Positions 46,093 to 56,182 of a stretch of DNA of 64,000 bases are shown in pieces. This stretch comes from Vesta saturnalis (taxonomy: Eukaryota > Arthropoda > Insecta > Coleoptera > Lampyridae). A program made the position numbers and the translations under genes. The notes beneath the pieces are model-generated. The model did not search any database and was not told where the DNA came from. It was given only the letters and a program-made list of their open reading frames with translations. The stretch lies in contig JARFJB010001965.1 of assembly GCA_036346205.1 (NCBI GenBank), positions 5,444,501-5,508,500 of the forward strand, given 5' to 3'. Each line of letters begins with the position of its first letter. Positions within the stretch are counted from its first letter, which is position 1.

Positions 46093-47923
46093 CTAGTGAG
46101 ACTTATTATAACAGGGTAGGCAGTATGCTTGGGAACATTCTGAGCAATATGTTGAGGTTTTTTTGGTTTTATTAGCTGCATCTTTTGCATTCAAACCTTG
46201 TGACTTTAGCATCAAATAACATCCATGGCACCTTTTTCGTAAAGGTGCACCATTATCACCTCTCATCTCTTGTAATTTGTGAGTAGATATCTTAGTCTTC
46301 TTTGGTGGAGCCGTTCTGTTCAGAGTCGTTGAGATTTAGGAGACCTTTCACAATTGACTCTGTATACTGAAGTAGCGTGAGATTTTTGCCAGTAAGAGAC
46401 TTAAAAATTATGTGACAGTTGATCAGGGTGGTGCTACATACAAGTTCTATAGCAAGTTTTTTATACCATGCCAATGATTTCCGTAGTGACGTATAGTAAG
46501 TTGATAACTGATCGGAAATGTCAACTCCTTGTTTTCCCCTATTATACTCTACTACAAGTTTTGGCTTCATTTTCTTGTTTCCTCTTCTGTCTGTCTTAGT
46601 TTCTACCATTTCGTCTCCGTAGCAAGTAGAAAGCATGTGCACGTCCCGTTGGTCTTTCCACTTTAGGAGAGTCACGTATTCTTGTTGGCAACTGCATATT
46701 TCCCCTTTTCGCAGGTTGGTATCAATAACATCTTTATCCAAACCTTTTCTGTGTTTTCTGATGGTACCTAGCAAGTTTGTTTTTTTATTGTATAAAAACG
46801 TTGCTAAATCAAGGCTTGTATAGTAGTTATCAGTTAAGTCGACCTTCTTCAAGGAGATCTTTTGTTAGGTTAACAACTGTTGATCCTGGTAAATCTCAGT
46901 ATGGTAATTTTTCACTCTTTCCATCATATATACTTGTATTATATGTGAATCCCTCAGGTGTGCATATTTTGTATAGCTTGATTCCATACTTGCTGGCGTT
47001 TGAAGGGTTATACTGACGGAAAGAAAGTCTACCTCGGAATGGTATCATTGTTTCGTCAACTACGACGGTGTCTCCAGGTCTGTACAATTCTTTCGTCGTG
47101 TTCATCAACATATCAAGCAAAGGCTTGATTTTGTAAGTTCTAGTTCCACCTGGTTCCTCATTGTTTGCAAAATGCCAGCACCTTAGCATCAGAACAAATC
47201 TGTTATAGCTCATTGGAACACGATGGAATAAAGTATGGTGATATATTTGGTCATTTTTCCAATAGCTTTCTATAGAAGGAAACTGCAGAATACCCATCAC
47301 TAGAAGCAGTCCTGAAAAAATTAACAAATTTTCATTATTGTAAGTGAAACTTGTTAAACTTTGAAAGAACTCACCAATAAATGTCTCCATTTCCTCACTA
47401 TTTGTATCTCGCCATCGTGAAAGACGCGAAGATCGAGACAACCTTTTTGTGGTGAGCAGTTGAGCTGCATACCTGTTGGTTTCCAGAACCATCATGTCTA
47501 TTGTTTCTTTGTTGATTATTGTTTTATAAATATCTAAAAGCTCAATATTGTCACCATCATATTCAATATCTTTCTGTAAGCCTAATTGACCACAAAACGG
47601 TAATCTTCCTACATTCAAGACGTCGCTACACCAAACAAGATTCATATCTTCACTGTCAGAACCATTATTTATATCTTGTTCGCTAATGTCATCTTCCGTG
47701 TCGTCCCTCAACTCTGACTCGCCGAGGACGAAGAGGACAATTCTATAAAAGCAATAGCAATTTAATTTATGTATATTGATGAAAAACCAGATCAAACCCA
47801 TTTACCTTCAGATTTATAGTCTGGGTCGATAATATCATCATCGCTATCTTCATTTATGTCACTCAAATTGTCAAGTTCATATTGTAATTCCGCGTCAGTC
47901 AATGGTATTCTATTTTGCCACAT
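46093..47923 (-). pseudogene. piggyBac transposase, two introns, lightly broken
   Basis: The start MWQNRIPLTDAELQYELDNL (47923) leads to an acidic N-terminus. Removing a 92-bp intron (47805-47714) and a 63-bp intron (47374-47312, GTGAGT...TTTTCAG) gives an uninterrupted path. The second junction restores TFIGLLLVMGILQFPSIESY. All three catalytic aspartates are readable: VVVDETMIPFRG (about 47060), DLTDNYYTSLDLA (about 46835) and QGVDISDQLSTYY (about 46520). The C-terminal cysteine-rich domain RKRCHGCYLML...YCSECSQAYCLPCYNKSH ends at 46093. Damage is one TGA (about 46891), a shift near 46845 and a shift near 46310. This is the usual piggyBac transposase architecture, which excises precisely at TTAA. 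Confidence 0.9.
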
Positions 47924-47968
47924 TATGACAATGCAAGCGTACGAAGTTACAACAAAGTTTACCGACAA

Positions 47969-48202
47969 TTATATTCCCGATTTCTTGATTGCGAATAATA
48001 AACAGCACGTGCTACACAAATATCTCCACTGAATTGAAGGAATTTGGCAATTTATTTCCGTAAACTGACGAAAAAGAACGAACCAAGTATGACGCATTGG
48101 ACTCCAAACATATAATTCATCAACTTCAGAGTCCCATGCCCCACATACGTTACATCGCTTTTTTATATGAGGGACTCCTAGACATTTATTATGACTACTC
48201 AT
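47969..48202 (-). CDS. 77-aa cysteine-containing ORF at the piggyBac 5' end
   Basis: The ATG lies 2 bp inside the 15-bp inverted repeat, in the 5' leader of the transposase gene and on the same strand. The sequence starts MSSHNKCLGVPHIKKRCNVC and holds CNVCG...WSPMRHTW...YLCSTCCLLF, two CxxC pairs that could bind zinc. It ends 46 bp before the transposase start. I know no match. It may be an accessory protein, an upstream regulatory ORF, or captured host sequence. Confidence 0.4.
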   Translation of the reverse strand: MSSHNKCLGVPHIKKRCNVCGAWDSEVDELYVWSPMRHTWFVLFRQFTEINCQIPSIQWRYLCSTCCLLFAIKKSGI

Positions 48203-48222
48203 ATGGACAGTGAACGTGTTAA

Positions 48223-48585
48223 TATAGTGTACCTAGGAATGTGTATTCAATATCGGACACATCAATGGTGGCTAAGTGGTTACATATGCAACACCGACGA
48301 TACTTACATTCTTGTATAGTGTTCCATAAAGTCGTCCAATATCAATCACCCCCCTACCTTTATAATAAAATTACATATCGTACAGATATACACAAGCTTA
48401 ATTTAAGATTCAGAGGACTACTGGCTATTCCCAAACATAAAATAGTTATGTATCAGCGTTCTTTTAATTACTTAGCCATACTTTATACTAGTGTTCCCTC
48501 TTATTTTAAAAACTTGCATCCTACATTATTTAAAACAAAATTATCAGCATTTATTCTTCAAAATCAAATAACAGACATTGAATGA
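48223..48585 (+). pseudogene. LINE ORF2 C-terminus, 3' part of the interrupted LINE
   Basis: The frame gives WLHMQHRRYLHSCIVFHKVV, QSPPYLYNKITYRTDIHKLN and SVPSYFKNLHPTLFKTKLSA, ending at 48585. This is the usual end of jockey/CR1-type ORF2 after RLQNACLR. With RLQNACLRL at 45755 it forms one LINE tail split by the piggyBac insertion. The join requires a one-base shift. Confidence 0.75.
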
Positions 48586-48977
48586 TGTTGACTGAAAGTA
48601 CTTTCTTTTCTCCTTATTTATCATTTTCTCCGCTGTCACACCTTTGTCGTTGTTCTACACTTTTGTCGTTGTTCTGTTCTACTTGCATATATAGACTAAT
48701 GCTCACTTATTGCATTTTCTTGAACTGTACCCCTAGTGTCTACAATCACTAAACTAGTGACCGAACATTGAGTGATTACTGAGTAAATTCTAAGCTAGTA
48801 GTGTTAGAATAACAAACTTAATCTACTATGCCAACAGTATCATGTATAATACTCAACATTGCAATGCATTAATTATCTTCAGAGGTTAAATGGTAGAGCA
48901 GCGCTTCTGTGCTGAATTTCGCCTCTGACTCACGTTGCCTTATTAATTGTACCCCATCTTTTTTTCCAACAAAGTCA
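48586..48977. other. No gene seen
   Basis: Flank between two LINEs. A GGTAGAGCAGCGCTTCTGTGC patch near 48890 is weakly tRNA-like but does not fold as a tRNA. Confidence 0.35.
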
Positions 48978-49129
48978 TTATTATTATTATTATTTTTTTA
49001 TTACTGTATGCGCATCGACTGCTTTGGTCATTAGCGCTTTATTCGAGTATATTAGTACTTAGACATGATGGACTTATATTTTGTCATACACATTAATCGT
49101 TTTTAAGAATTTCAGTGTGTTCTCTTTTT

Positions 49130-51808
49130 GATATTGATTAGGTTCGTACTAAGGTTGAAAGAGATAGAGTATGCGTTACGTAGTACGGTATATAAAGGAC
49201 ACGTGCATATTATGTGTTCAATTGTTTTAGGAATGTGGCAGTTATCACACGTCGGTTGTGGGTTACTGATGAATGACCTATACGAAGACGATGCATGATG
49301 CTACTGTCTCTCCTATGAACGGATACAGGTATTTTCCATTTTTCTATGTTTGGATTTATTGTTCTTAGTTTTGCATGACTCTCTTCCCATTTTTGCTGCC
49401 ATAATAAGTGTATTTTAGTTTTTATGAACTTTGGGATATATGCGTGGTTAGCAATGTTAACTTTATCTGAAACCTTATCATTAGTGGCCTTACGTGCAGC
49501 AATGTCAGCTCTTTCATTTCCCTTAATATTAAAATGACTGGGAATCCATATAAAAGTCAGTTGTTTTTCACAGTTTGCAAGGTGATTAATTGTTGCCAAG
49601 ATCATTTGTACTAATGCGTTTTTAGTATATGGATAGGCTTATTAGGGAGCTTTGAGAGCCACTGGCTATGATAAATTTTTTTCAGTTGATTGCCATTTCA
49701 CAGAAACAAAGAGCTTGCCATATAGCATACAGTTCAGCTTCGTAAATTGACACGTGGTCTGCCATGGACCAATTGTGATCTGTGTCATTTATGGAAATAG
49801 CCGATCCTGGTCTATGATCCGTCGGTGTATATTATTAAATGGTCTTTGTGTTTTTCTAAGATTTCGTTTAGTTCTTGGTGGTACACGGTAGGGGTAGTAT
49901 TTTCTTTCAGATATTTTTTTAGATTCATTAGAATCCTTACATGTGGCACCTGCCACGGAGGAACTTCCAAAGTCCCAAGGGGTAACTATGAGGATGTTCA
50001 TAACTTATAGATTGAAGTGCATACTTCATGGTGCAGGTAAACAGTTTATGTAGCCTATGCCAGTTTTCGTAGATTTCATTGTTATCAAACAATATGCTGT
50101 AATTTGGGTGGTTATGTTGAGCTTTTATTTTGATTGCATAACATAATATTTTTAGGTGGAGATGCATGAACAAGGGCAATATTCCTGCTTCAGCGCACAA
50201 ACTGTCATTTGGGCTAGTGTAAAAAGCACCAAGGGAATATCTAATCGCAGCACTTTGCATTTTCTCTATCCGATTTATGTTGTACGTTGAAGCTGAGGAG
50301 TATGCTTTGCTTCCGTAATCGATCTTGGATCGGATTATTACTTTATATATTTGCAGTAAAATTTCGGGATCAGCTCCCCATTGCAAATTTGCTAACACTC
50401 TGATTATGCTTAAGACCTTTTTGCACCGTACTGTGAGACTGTTGATGTGCTCTGTCCATGAAAGAGTAGAATCTAGTGTTACTCCCAGAAACATACCGGT
50501 ATCTTTACATGCAATGAATGTATTTTTCATCATTAGTAGGGGACCATAGTGGGGCTTTCTAAACCTACAAAAATGCATGCAAAAAGTTTTAGTTGATGAT
50601 AAGGTGAATCCTACGGCATTTGCATTTGTCACTATTTTGTTTATGTCTAATTGCAGTTTTGAGTTTAATTCCCCAATTGTTGAACCAGAGCAAAGAATTG
50701 CCAGATCGTCGACGTAAAGATATTTATTTATATCATCAGAAACTGCAGAAACCAGAGAATTAATGGCTATCGCAAACAACACGACACTTAACGTTGATCC
50801 CTGGGGTATTCCACTTTCCAAGGGTCTTTTGGAAGAGAGTGAACTACCTACCCGTACTTTAAAACACCTATCTTTGAGAAAAGATGCAATAAATTGAGGT
50901 AGGTTACCTCATGTAATGTTTGTAGTACCCCATGCCTCCAAGTCATATCAAACGCTTTTTCGATGTCGGAAAATACGGCAACCGTGTGTTGTTTCCTCGC
51001 AAAGGCCTTTAGAGTGGCATCTTGTAAGTGTACTAAATGGTCAGTGGTAGATCTGTGCTTTCTATAACCTGCTAGATAGTTGACCAGTAGGCCCCTCCTT
51101 TCCAGTAACCACATTAGTCTAGCACTCACCATTCGTTCAAGGACTTTGCCTTGGCAATATTCCATCTAACTGGACTTACAAAAGGCGTGCTAAAGTTCTC
51201 AAGGCTAATTACGATCGAAAAGTGGTCACTCTGGTGTAAATCACTAAGTACTTTCCAGGAGAAGGAAGATGCAATGCGTGCAGAGACAAATGTCAGATCC
51301 ACTGCGGAGAAGGACCCAGACCTTGCGCACAAGTGGGTGTTTTCTCCAGTATTTAAGAGAAATAAGTTTCCATTATACCTTCTAGAGCTTCTCCACCAAC
51401 ATCAGAACGGGATGAATCCTATAGGTGACTATGGGCATTAAAATCTCCAGTTAAAATAAATGGGTTAGGAAGTTGAGCTATGATATTTTCTAAATTTTTC
51501 TGCTGCCAATTTGAATTTGACAGGTATATGTTACAAAGGGTGATCTTTAATGGAGTCGTTATTTGTAAAGACAATCTATTAAATTGAATGTCTTCTCTAA
51601 TTACTATAGCGACTCCACCCTTAGCTCTAGCGGTAGGTAAAACATCCTTTCTAATAACTTTGTGATTACGCATATGAAAAAGTTAACTAGGTTTAAAATA
51701 TGTTTCTTGCAAACATAAGCATAAAGGATTGTACTCGTTAACTATTGTTTTGATTTCACAGTAGTGACATGCAAATCCATTGCAGTTCCATTGGACTATG
51801 GATGCCAT
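49130..51808 (-). pseudogene. LINE ORF2: endonuclease, reverse transcriptase, RNase H
   Basis: The endonuclease starts MASIVQWNCNGFACHYCEIK (51808) and includes LCLQETYFKP, ILTGDFNAHS (about 51435) and LHQSDHFSIVISLENF (about 51210). At about 51150 the frame jumps directly from PVRWNIAKA to GKVLERMVSARLMWLLERRG, so the first RT motifs (around LRPISLL) are deleted. RT continues with AGYRKHRSTTDHLVHLQD, VAVFSDIEKAFDMTW (catalytic D), SGIPQGSTLSVVLFAIAIN (50820-50760) and YLYVDDLAIL (50725, catalytic DD). RNase H has YEAELYAIWQAL and IPSHFNIKGNERADIAARKA, but the expected D in the TDS motif reads SGS. A final CDNCHIPKTIEHIICTCP cysteine motif ends near 49180. Confidence 0.85.
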
Positions 51809-51991
51809 CAATAATAAATAATTGTATGCGTAAAAAATAAAAATAATTAACGAAGGAATTGTTAAAAGTGGACAAAACCAATAAATAACATATAGATACT
51901 AATAAATATTTATAAATAAAAACATGACATAAATAAAAAAAAGTAAAAAATATGTATATATATATATATATATAAAATATCACAGAAATTA

Positions 51992-52733
51992 TTAAAATGT
52001 GTCGTCATCAACGACCTTTCTAGGCTGTCCCTTTGGCCAGCACTTGCCTTTCTTTTTGGGCAGAGCTGCGGACTGACTAGATTCTAGGATTACAGAGTCG
52101 TCTTCGGACACCGAGCGGCTATCATTTGAGTCTCGTTTCTTTTTTTCGATAGTGGGAGAAACGGGACGTGTACCGGGACGAGGTACGGGTTCCAAGAAGA
52201 CGTTCCTTTCAATTGGTTTCTCTAGTAAAGGTTTTATTGCGCCAACAAGGAGTGGTAACAACTCCTTTGCTAAAGAGCTAATATCAACCTTTGATTCAGT
52301 AACTGCAGATGAAGCAGTTGCATTGGCGTAGCTAACCCTCACTTTGGGAGCAGATGCTGTAACTTTCTTTTTGGCTTCAGTATATGAGATTTTCTCTGTT
52401 ACTCGCACTTCTTGAATAACGTTTTCTTGTTTAAAAGCAGGACACGTCAAAGCTGTGGCGGAGTGAGCACCACTACAGTTCACACATGAAATGGGCTCCT
52501 CACAAAAATTCCCTACGTGCAATGGTTATCCACATGCACACAAATCTATTTCTATTGTGCACTTTGATGGTATATGTCCAAACTTATGACACTTGAAACA
52601 TTTTACAGGTGAAGGTATATACAGCTTAGCGAATAAAATGCAATTTTATAGTTTTCGGAAGGACGGGAGTATTGAATATTGATAATGTGACTAGCAGAAT
52701 CCTGTAGTTCTCCATTTCTTCTTGTTTTCAATT
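51992..52733 (-). pseudogene. LINE ORF1 gag-like protein, C-terminal part
   Basis: From the insertion site the reading is RRNGELQDSASHIINIQYSR (about 52715-52655). After a shift three CCHC zinc knuckles follow: CFKCHKFGHIPSKC, CACG...HVGNFC and CVNCSGAHSATALTC (52600-52440). The tail is lysine/serine-rich and ends at 51992. This is the nucleic-acid-binding gag-like protein of LINE ORF1. The N-terminal half lies across the inserted element at 55066-55541. Confidence 0.8.
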
Positions 52734-52734
52734 A

Positions 52735-55063
52735 TAAGAGATAGGATATAGGTTTAAATTCGGCACTTTTGCTAAATTCGATGCCGAGTAATAATCTGAA
52801 AAGAAATTTGAGCTAACTCGAATGGATTTGGTTTTATACTCAAAAAACTAAAAATTTCGATTTTCGTTTTTCGCGTTTGGCCACCTTATTATTAGGAATT
52901 TTCAAAATTCGATTAAACGTTATTAAGGCACCTTTTTACGCACAATACTAATACGGTATTAAAAATATTATGTGACGTTTCGTTTATTCTGAACCATCAT
53001 CAAGTTTATTTTTTCTTATGGGGGTTAAGATATATTTTTATGTCGTTGGATGGAGAATGTTATGCTGATTTTAGCAATATATAACACTTTATGGTTTGAT
53101 CGACTGCGAACTAAAATAATGAGAAAAATACGAAGAACAAGATTCCGCCTTCTTGGATCCAGCAAGGAATAATTACAGTAGTTCTACTTATTTAATTTGT
53201 TAAACTCGTTAGTACATCCAAAAAAATATAAAAACAGTTAAACAATTAAAAAAAAAACATTAACAAACAACTCAAACAAGTTGGTCTATGTAACACTGTC
53301 ATAATAGCGACAACGCAAATTTATCGATAGGTAACAAAAAAATAATTACACAGACAAACAAACAAAAATTATTATAATAAATGTTCGAACAAGTTTCCTC
53401 CTTCTTGAATGCAGTAATGAATTCTTCTTCTACAATTGTTTACGCTTCTTTGAATGGTTCGCCTGGGAATTTGACGAAGTTCATTAACAACCCTATTCTG
53501 GAGTTCTTCTATATTTTGCGGTGGCGTCTTATAAATCATAATTTTTAAATAGCCCCAGAGGAAGTCATCTAAAGGGGTTAAATCTGGACTTCTTGCTGGC
53601 CCCATCCATTTATCAGGAAATTCGCCGTTAAGATATTCACTTATTATCGCAGCATTATGAGGAGGAGCTCCGTCCATTTGCCACCAGAGAGTCCATCTTT
53701 CGTTTAGCGGAACATCATCCAAAAGGTCTGATATTTCGTGTGTTAGAAATGCGAGGTAGCGTTGAGACGTTAGGATACCTTCGTAAATAATTGGCCCAAG
53801 GAGCCTATACTTCCTCGCATTTGCCTGTTAATTCGTGGATTTTCAACGGACCAGTAGTGCTCGTTATTACGATTAAACATTCCATTAGTGGAAAAATTGC
53901 ACTCATCCGTCCAAATTATTTGATTGAGAAAGTTGCGATTTTCCAGCATTTTGGTATTAGGTTGATTACAAAAATCCAACCGTCTCATATCGTCCCCAGG
54001 CCGAAGAGTTTGACTAACGTGTAACTTAAATGGTTTATAACGGTGTTGCTTTAACACTCGCCAAACTGTCGTTTTTGGCACTTCAATAGTTTGCTCTATT
54101 TCTCTGGTAGATGTTGAAGGATTTTCTTGAACCTAAGATGGATAACATAAAGTCATAACTCTCCAAAAAAATGTCTGCTGAAATTAGCAGTGAAGTGAGT
54201 GAAAATTCTTATAATTAGTATAATACTAACAAATAGTACCTGATGTAATATTTCTTCTTCGGCATCTCTGTCTAGTCTGCTACCATATGCATTTCGAGGT
54301 TTCTGAAAACATCCAACTTCTCGCAAATTTTGGTATAATTTTAAAAAATATTTCTGGTTTGGTTGCTGCCTCTCCGGATATTCCTCTAAATATCTTTGTT
54401 CTGCTCTGACACTATTTCTATTGCAGCTATAAAATATCCTTATCATGTCTCGTTTTTCTGAATTTGAAAACATTCTAAAGAAACTTGCAAATTTTAAAGC
54501 ACTAACACGAAGGATCTTGCAGTTATTACCCTTTTTACAATTAGAAAATGACATGACAAAAGCCAACTCCTGAGTTTTGTGTGATTCATGGGTATCGTGA
54601 TAATTTAAGATTTAGTTTTTAATTTAAGAGTATTTTAGTTCGCAGTCGATCAAACCATGAAGTGTTATATATTTCTAAAATGAGCATAACATTCTCCATC
54701 CAACGCCATAAAAATATGTCTTAACCCCGATAAGAAAAAAAGATAAACCTGATGATGGTTCAGAATAAACAAAACGTCGCATAATATTTTTAATACCGTA
54801 TTAGTATTGTGCGTAAAAAGTTGCCTTAATAATGTTTAATCGAATTTTGAAAATTCCTAATAATAAGGTAGCCAAACGCGAAAAACAAAAATCTAAATTT
54901 TTAGTTTTTTGAGCATAAAACCGAATCCATTCGAGTTAGCTCAAATTTCTTTTCAGATTATTACTCGGCATCGAATTTAGCAAAAGTGCCGAATTTAAAC
55001 CTATATCCTATCTCTTATAATAAGCGAGATCCCCATGCTTCCCCTCGAATTTGGGACAGCCTG
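52735..55063 (-). mobile_element. Mariner-like element with ~380-bp inverted repeats inside LINE ORF1
   Basis: 52735-53118 and 54635-55017 are inverted copies starting TAAGAGATAGGATATAGG. The right side extends another 46 bp to a typical family tip, CAGGCTGTCCCAAATTCGAG, beside TA (55064-55065). The left side lacks this tip and passes directly into LINE sequence. The tip matches the ends of 20210-22637 (CATGTGTCCCAAATT). The transposase inside is on the minus strand. Confidence 0.85.
53372..54480 (-). pseudogene. Mariner-like transposase with intron (DUF4817-type)
   Basis: The N-terminal region reads NSVRAEQRYLEEYPERQQPN (about 54420). A GT-AG intron (about 54240-54134, CATCAG|GTACT...ATCTTAG|GTTCAAG) joins EEEILHQ to VQENPSTSTREIEQTIEV in frame. 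HTH: VPKTTVWRVLKQHRYKPFKL. The aspartate blocks are IIWTDECNFSTNGMFNRN (about 53900), WWQMDGAPPHNAAI (about 53675) and ARSPDLTPLDDFLWGYLK (53600-53545). The C-terminus is GGNLFEHLL (53372). One break near 53765 separates the halves. The third block ends in D.L.PLDD, as in the 20820 copy. Confidence 0.85.
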
Positions 55064-55065
55064 TA

Positions 55066-55541
55066 CAATTTAATAAATCTCGACAAAAAACTACGCCTCT
55101 AGAAATGTTCATAGTTCTGTGAGGGATTACCTCAATTTCGAAAGCATCAAATCGTGTTATGCTTTGTACCCTTGTTCTCTGTGCATTTGGACCTGTTTCG
55201 ATTAATAGACCTTCTTTAACCTTTCTAATCATTTTCAAATTACCAATTAAACCATATAATACTCTATAAATCAGAAATGGGCTAATTTTATCAAAATTAA
55301 GCCCATCTTTTCGCTTCAAAGCAAGGAACCGAGGTTGAAACTCCTTCTCCGAGTTCTTTGAAACCGAGGGTTTACTAAATGGACCCTCTCCCATTTCCAT
55401 GTTTATCGAGGCGGCCCTCATATTATTATTCGGTGATACAATCATTTTGTTCCCACGAGAAGCCTCGGTAATAATAGTCACGTAGCAGAGCCGGGATACT
55501 ACAAGAGGGCATTTATACTGTGGGGGGCGCCTCTTCCCCAC
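55066..55541 (-). pseudogene. LINE ORF1 gag-like protein, N-terminal part
   Basis: The frame starts MGKRRPPQYKCPLVVSRLCY and contains KEFQPRFLALKRKDGLNFDK, then YRVLYGLIGNLKMIRKVKEG and TRVQSITRFDAFEIEVIPHR. It ends RGVVFCRDLLN at the mariner-like insertion. The FLALKR...NFDKISPFLI..GLIG...IRKVKEGLLIET pattern is characteristic of insect LINE ORF1 proteins. The true start may be the internal methionine at MIVSPNNN. Confidence 0.8.
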
Positions 55542-55544
55542 AGG

Positions 55545-56149
55545 CGTTTCAACGCTAAAGACCAGGCTTCCCCCTGGCCACGCTCAGGCATCCCCTCACG
55601 CAATCCCGTCAGCACCTAAAACTGCCAAGACCACCGACCGCTACCTGTACGACGTTCCCTAGCCACGCCCTGCGAGAGTCTCTGAAGTACAGTTCGCGAT
55701 TGCGGTATTAGGACACGGCTAGCGCGCAGCCGTCCCCAGCAAGGACATACCGGGATAGCCACGCCCGTATACGCGTTTGATGGCGCATATCCTGGGAAGA
55801 GCAGAAAGAAAAGGAAGAGGTCTCTCAGCTTTCGCTGGGAGCCTGAAGAAAACAAGGGTTGGAGCGAGGGTGCTCCGATAGAAAAGAGATAAAGTAAGGG
55901 AAGCCACTCAAGACTGGTATAAGAAAAGTGTACCTCCAGCTAGGGGGACGCAGGGTTGCCATCCCTGTCCTCGTTAGATACGAGGCCCCACATGGACTGG
56001 TCCGCGACACCGTATTTTTAGAGCTAACAGCGGCAGTTTACCGCCACGAGCTCATATTTCGGTATTGGTCTTGCATCACTTACGATCATTTGCAAGGTCA
56101 TTCCCCTATCCGCCACCTGGGGACGCGCCTAGTAGTCCAACCCCTAGGT
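55545..56149 (-). promoter_or_regulatory. GC-rich 5' UTR/internal promoter region of the LINE
   Basis: The minus strand begins CCTAGGGGTTGGACTACTAG right after (AAT)n and stays GC-rich to ORF1. In this LINE group the internal promoter lies in the 5' UTR, but no specific promoter motif was identified. Confidence 0.45.
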
Positions 56150-56172
56150 ATTATTATTATTATTATTATTAT
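56150..56172. repeat. (AAT)n at the LINE 5' junction
   Basis: About seven TTA/AAT units adjoin the 5' UTR. A shorter (AAT)n marks the opposite end at 48978-48993. Confidence 0.9.
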
Positions 56173-56182
56173 CGATAATTGA

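Larger units (their letters stand above)
45760..48218 (-). mobile_element. piggyBac element, complete ends, inserted at TTAA
   Basis: Perfect 15-bp inverted repeats CACGTTCACTGTCCA (45760-45774) and TGGACAGTGAACGTG (48204-48218) are flanked by TTAA on both sides (45756-45759 and 48219-48222), the piggyBac signature. A 20-bp perfect palindrome ATGACCCATATATGGGTCAT lies immediately inside the left repeat (45775-45794). The transposase is only lightly damaged, so this is the youngest-looking element of the window. It interrupts a LINE whose coding sequence resumes on the right. Confidence 0.97.
48978..56172 (-). mobile_element. LINE of I/Loa-like type (ORF1, EN, RT, RNase H), with nested insertion
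   Basis: Minus-strand order: a GC-rich 5' UTR (56150-55545), gag-like ORF1, ORF2 with endonuclease, reverse transcriptase and RNase H, and an (AAT)n tail at about 48978-48993. The presence of RNase H points to I/Loa/Outcast-like clades rather than jockey proper. The 5' end also abuts (AAT)n (56150-56172). Without the 2.3-kb inserted DNA element the LINE is about 4.9 kb. It is dead: ORF1 is interrupted, ORF2 has an internal deletion, and several shifts are present. Confidence 0.85.

Noticed and set aside
48880..48940. tRNA-like GGTAGAGCAGCGCTTCTG sequence
   Set aside because: No acceptor or T-arm pairing can be drawn, and the B box is missing.
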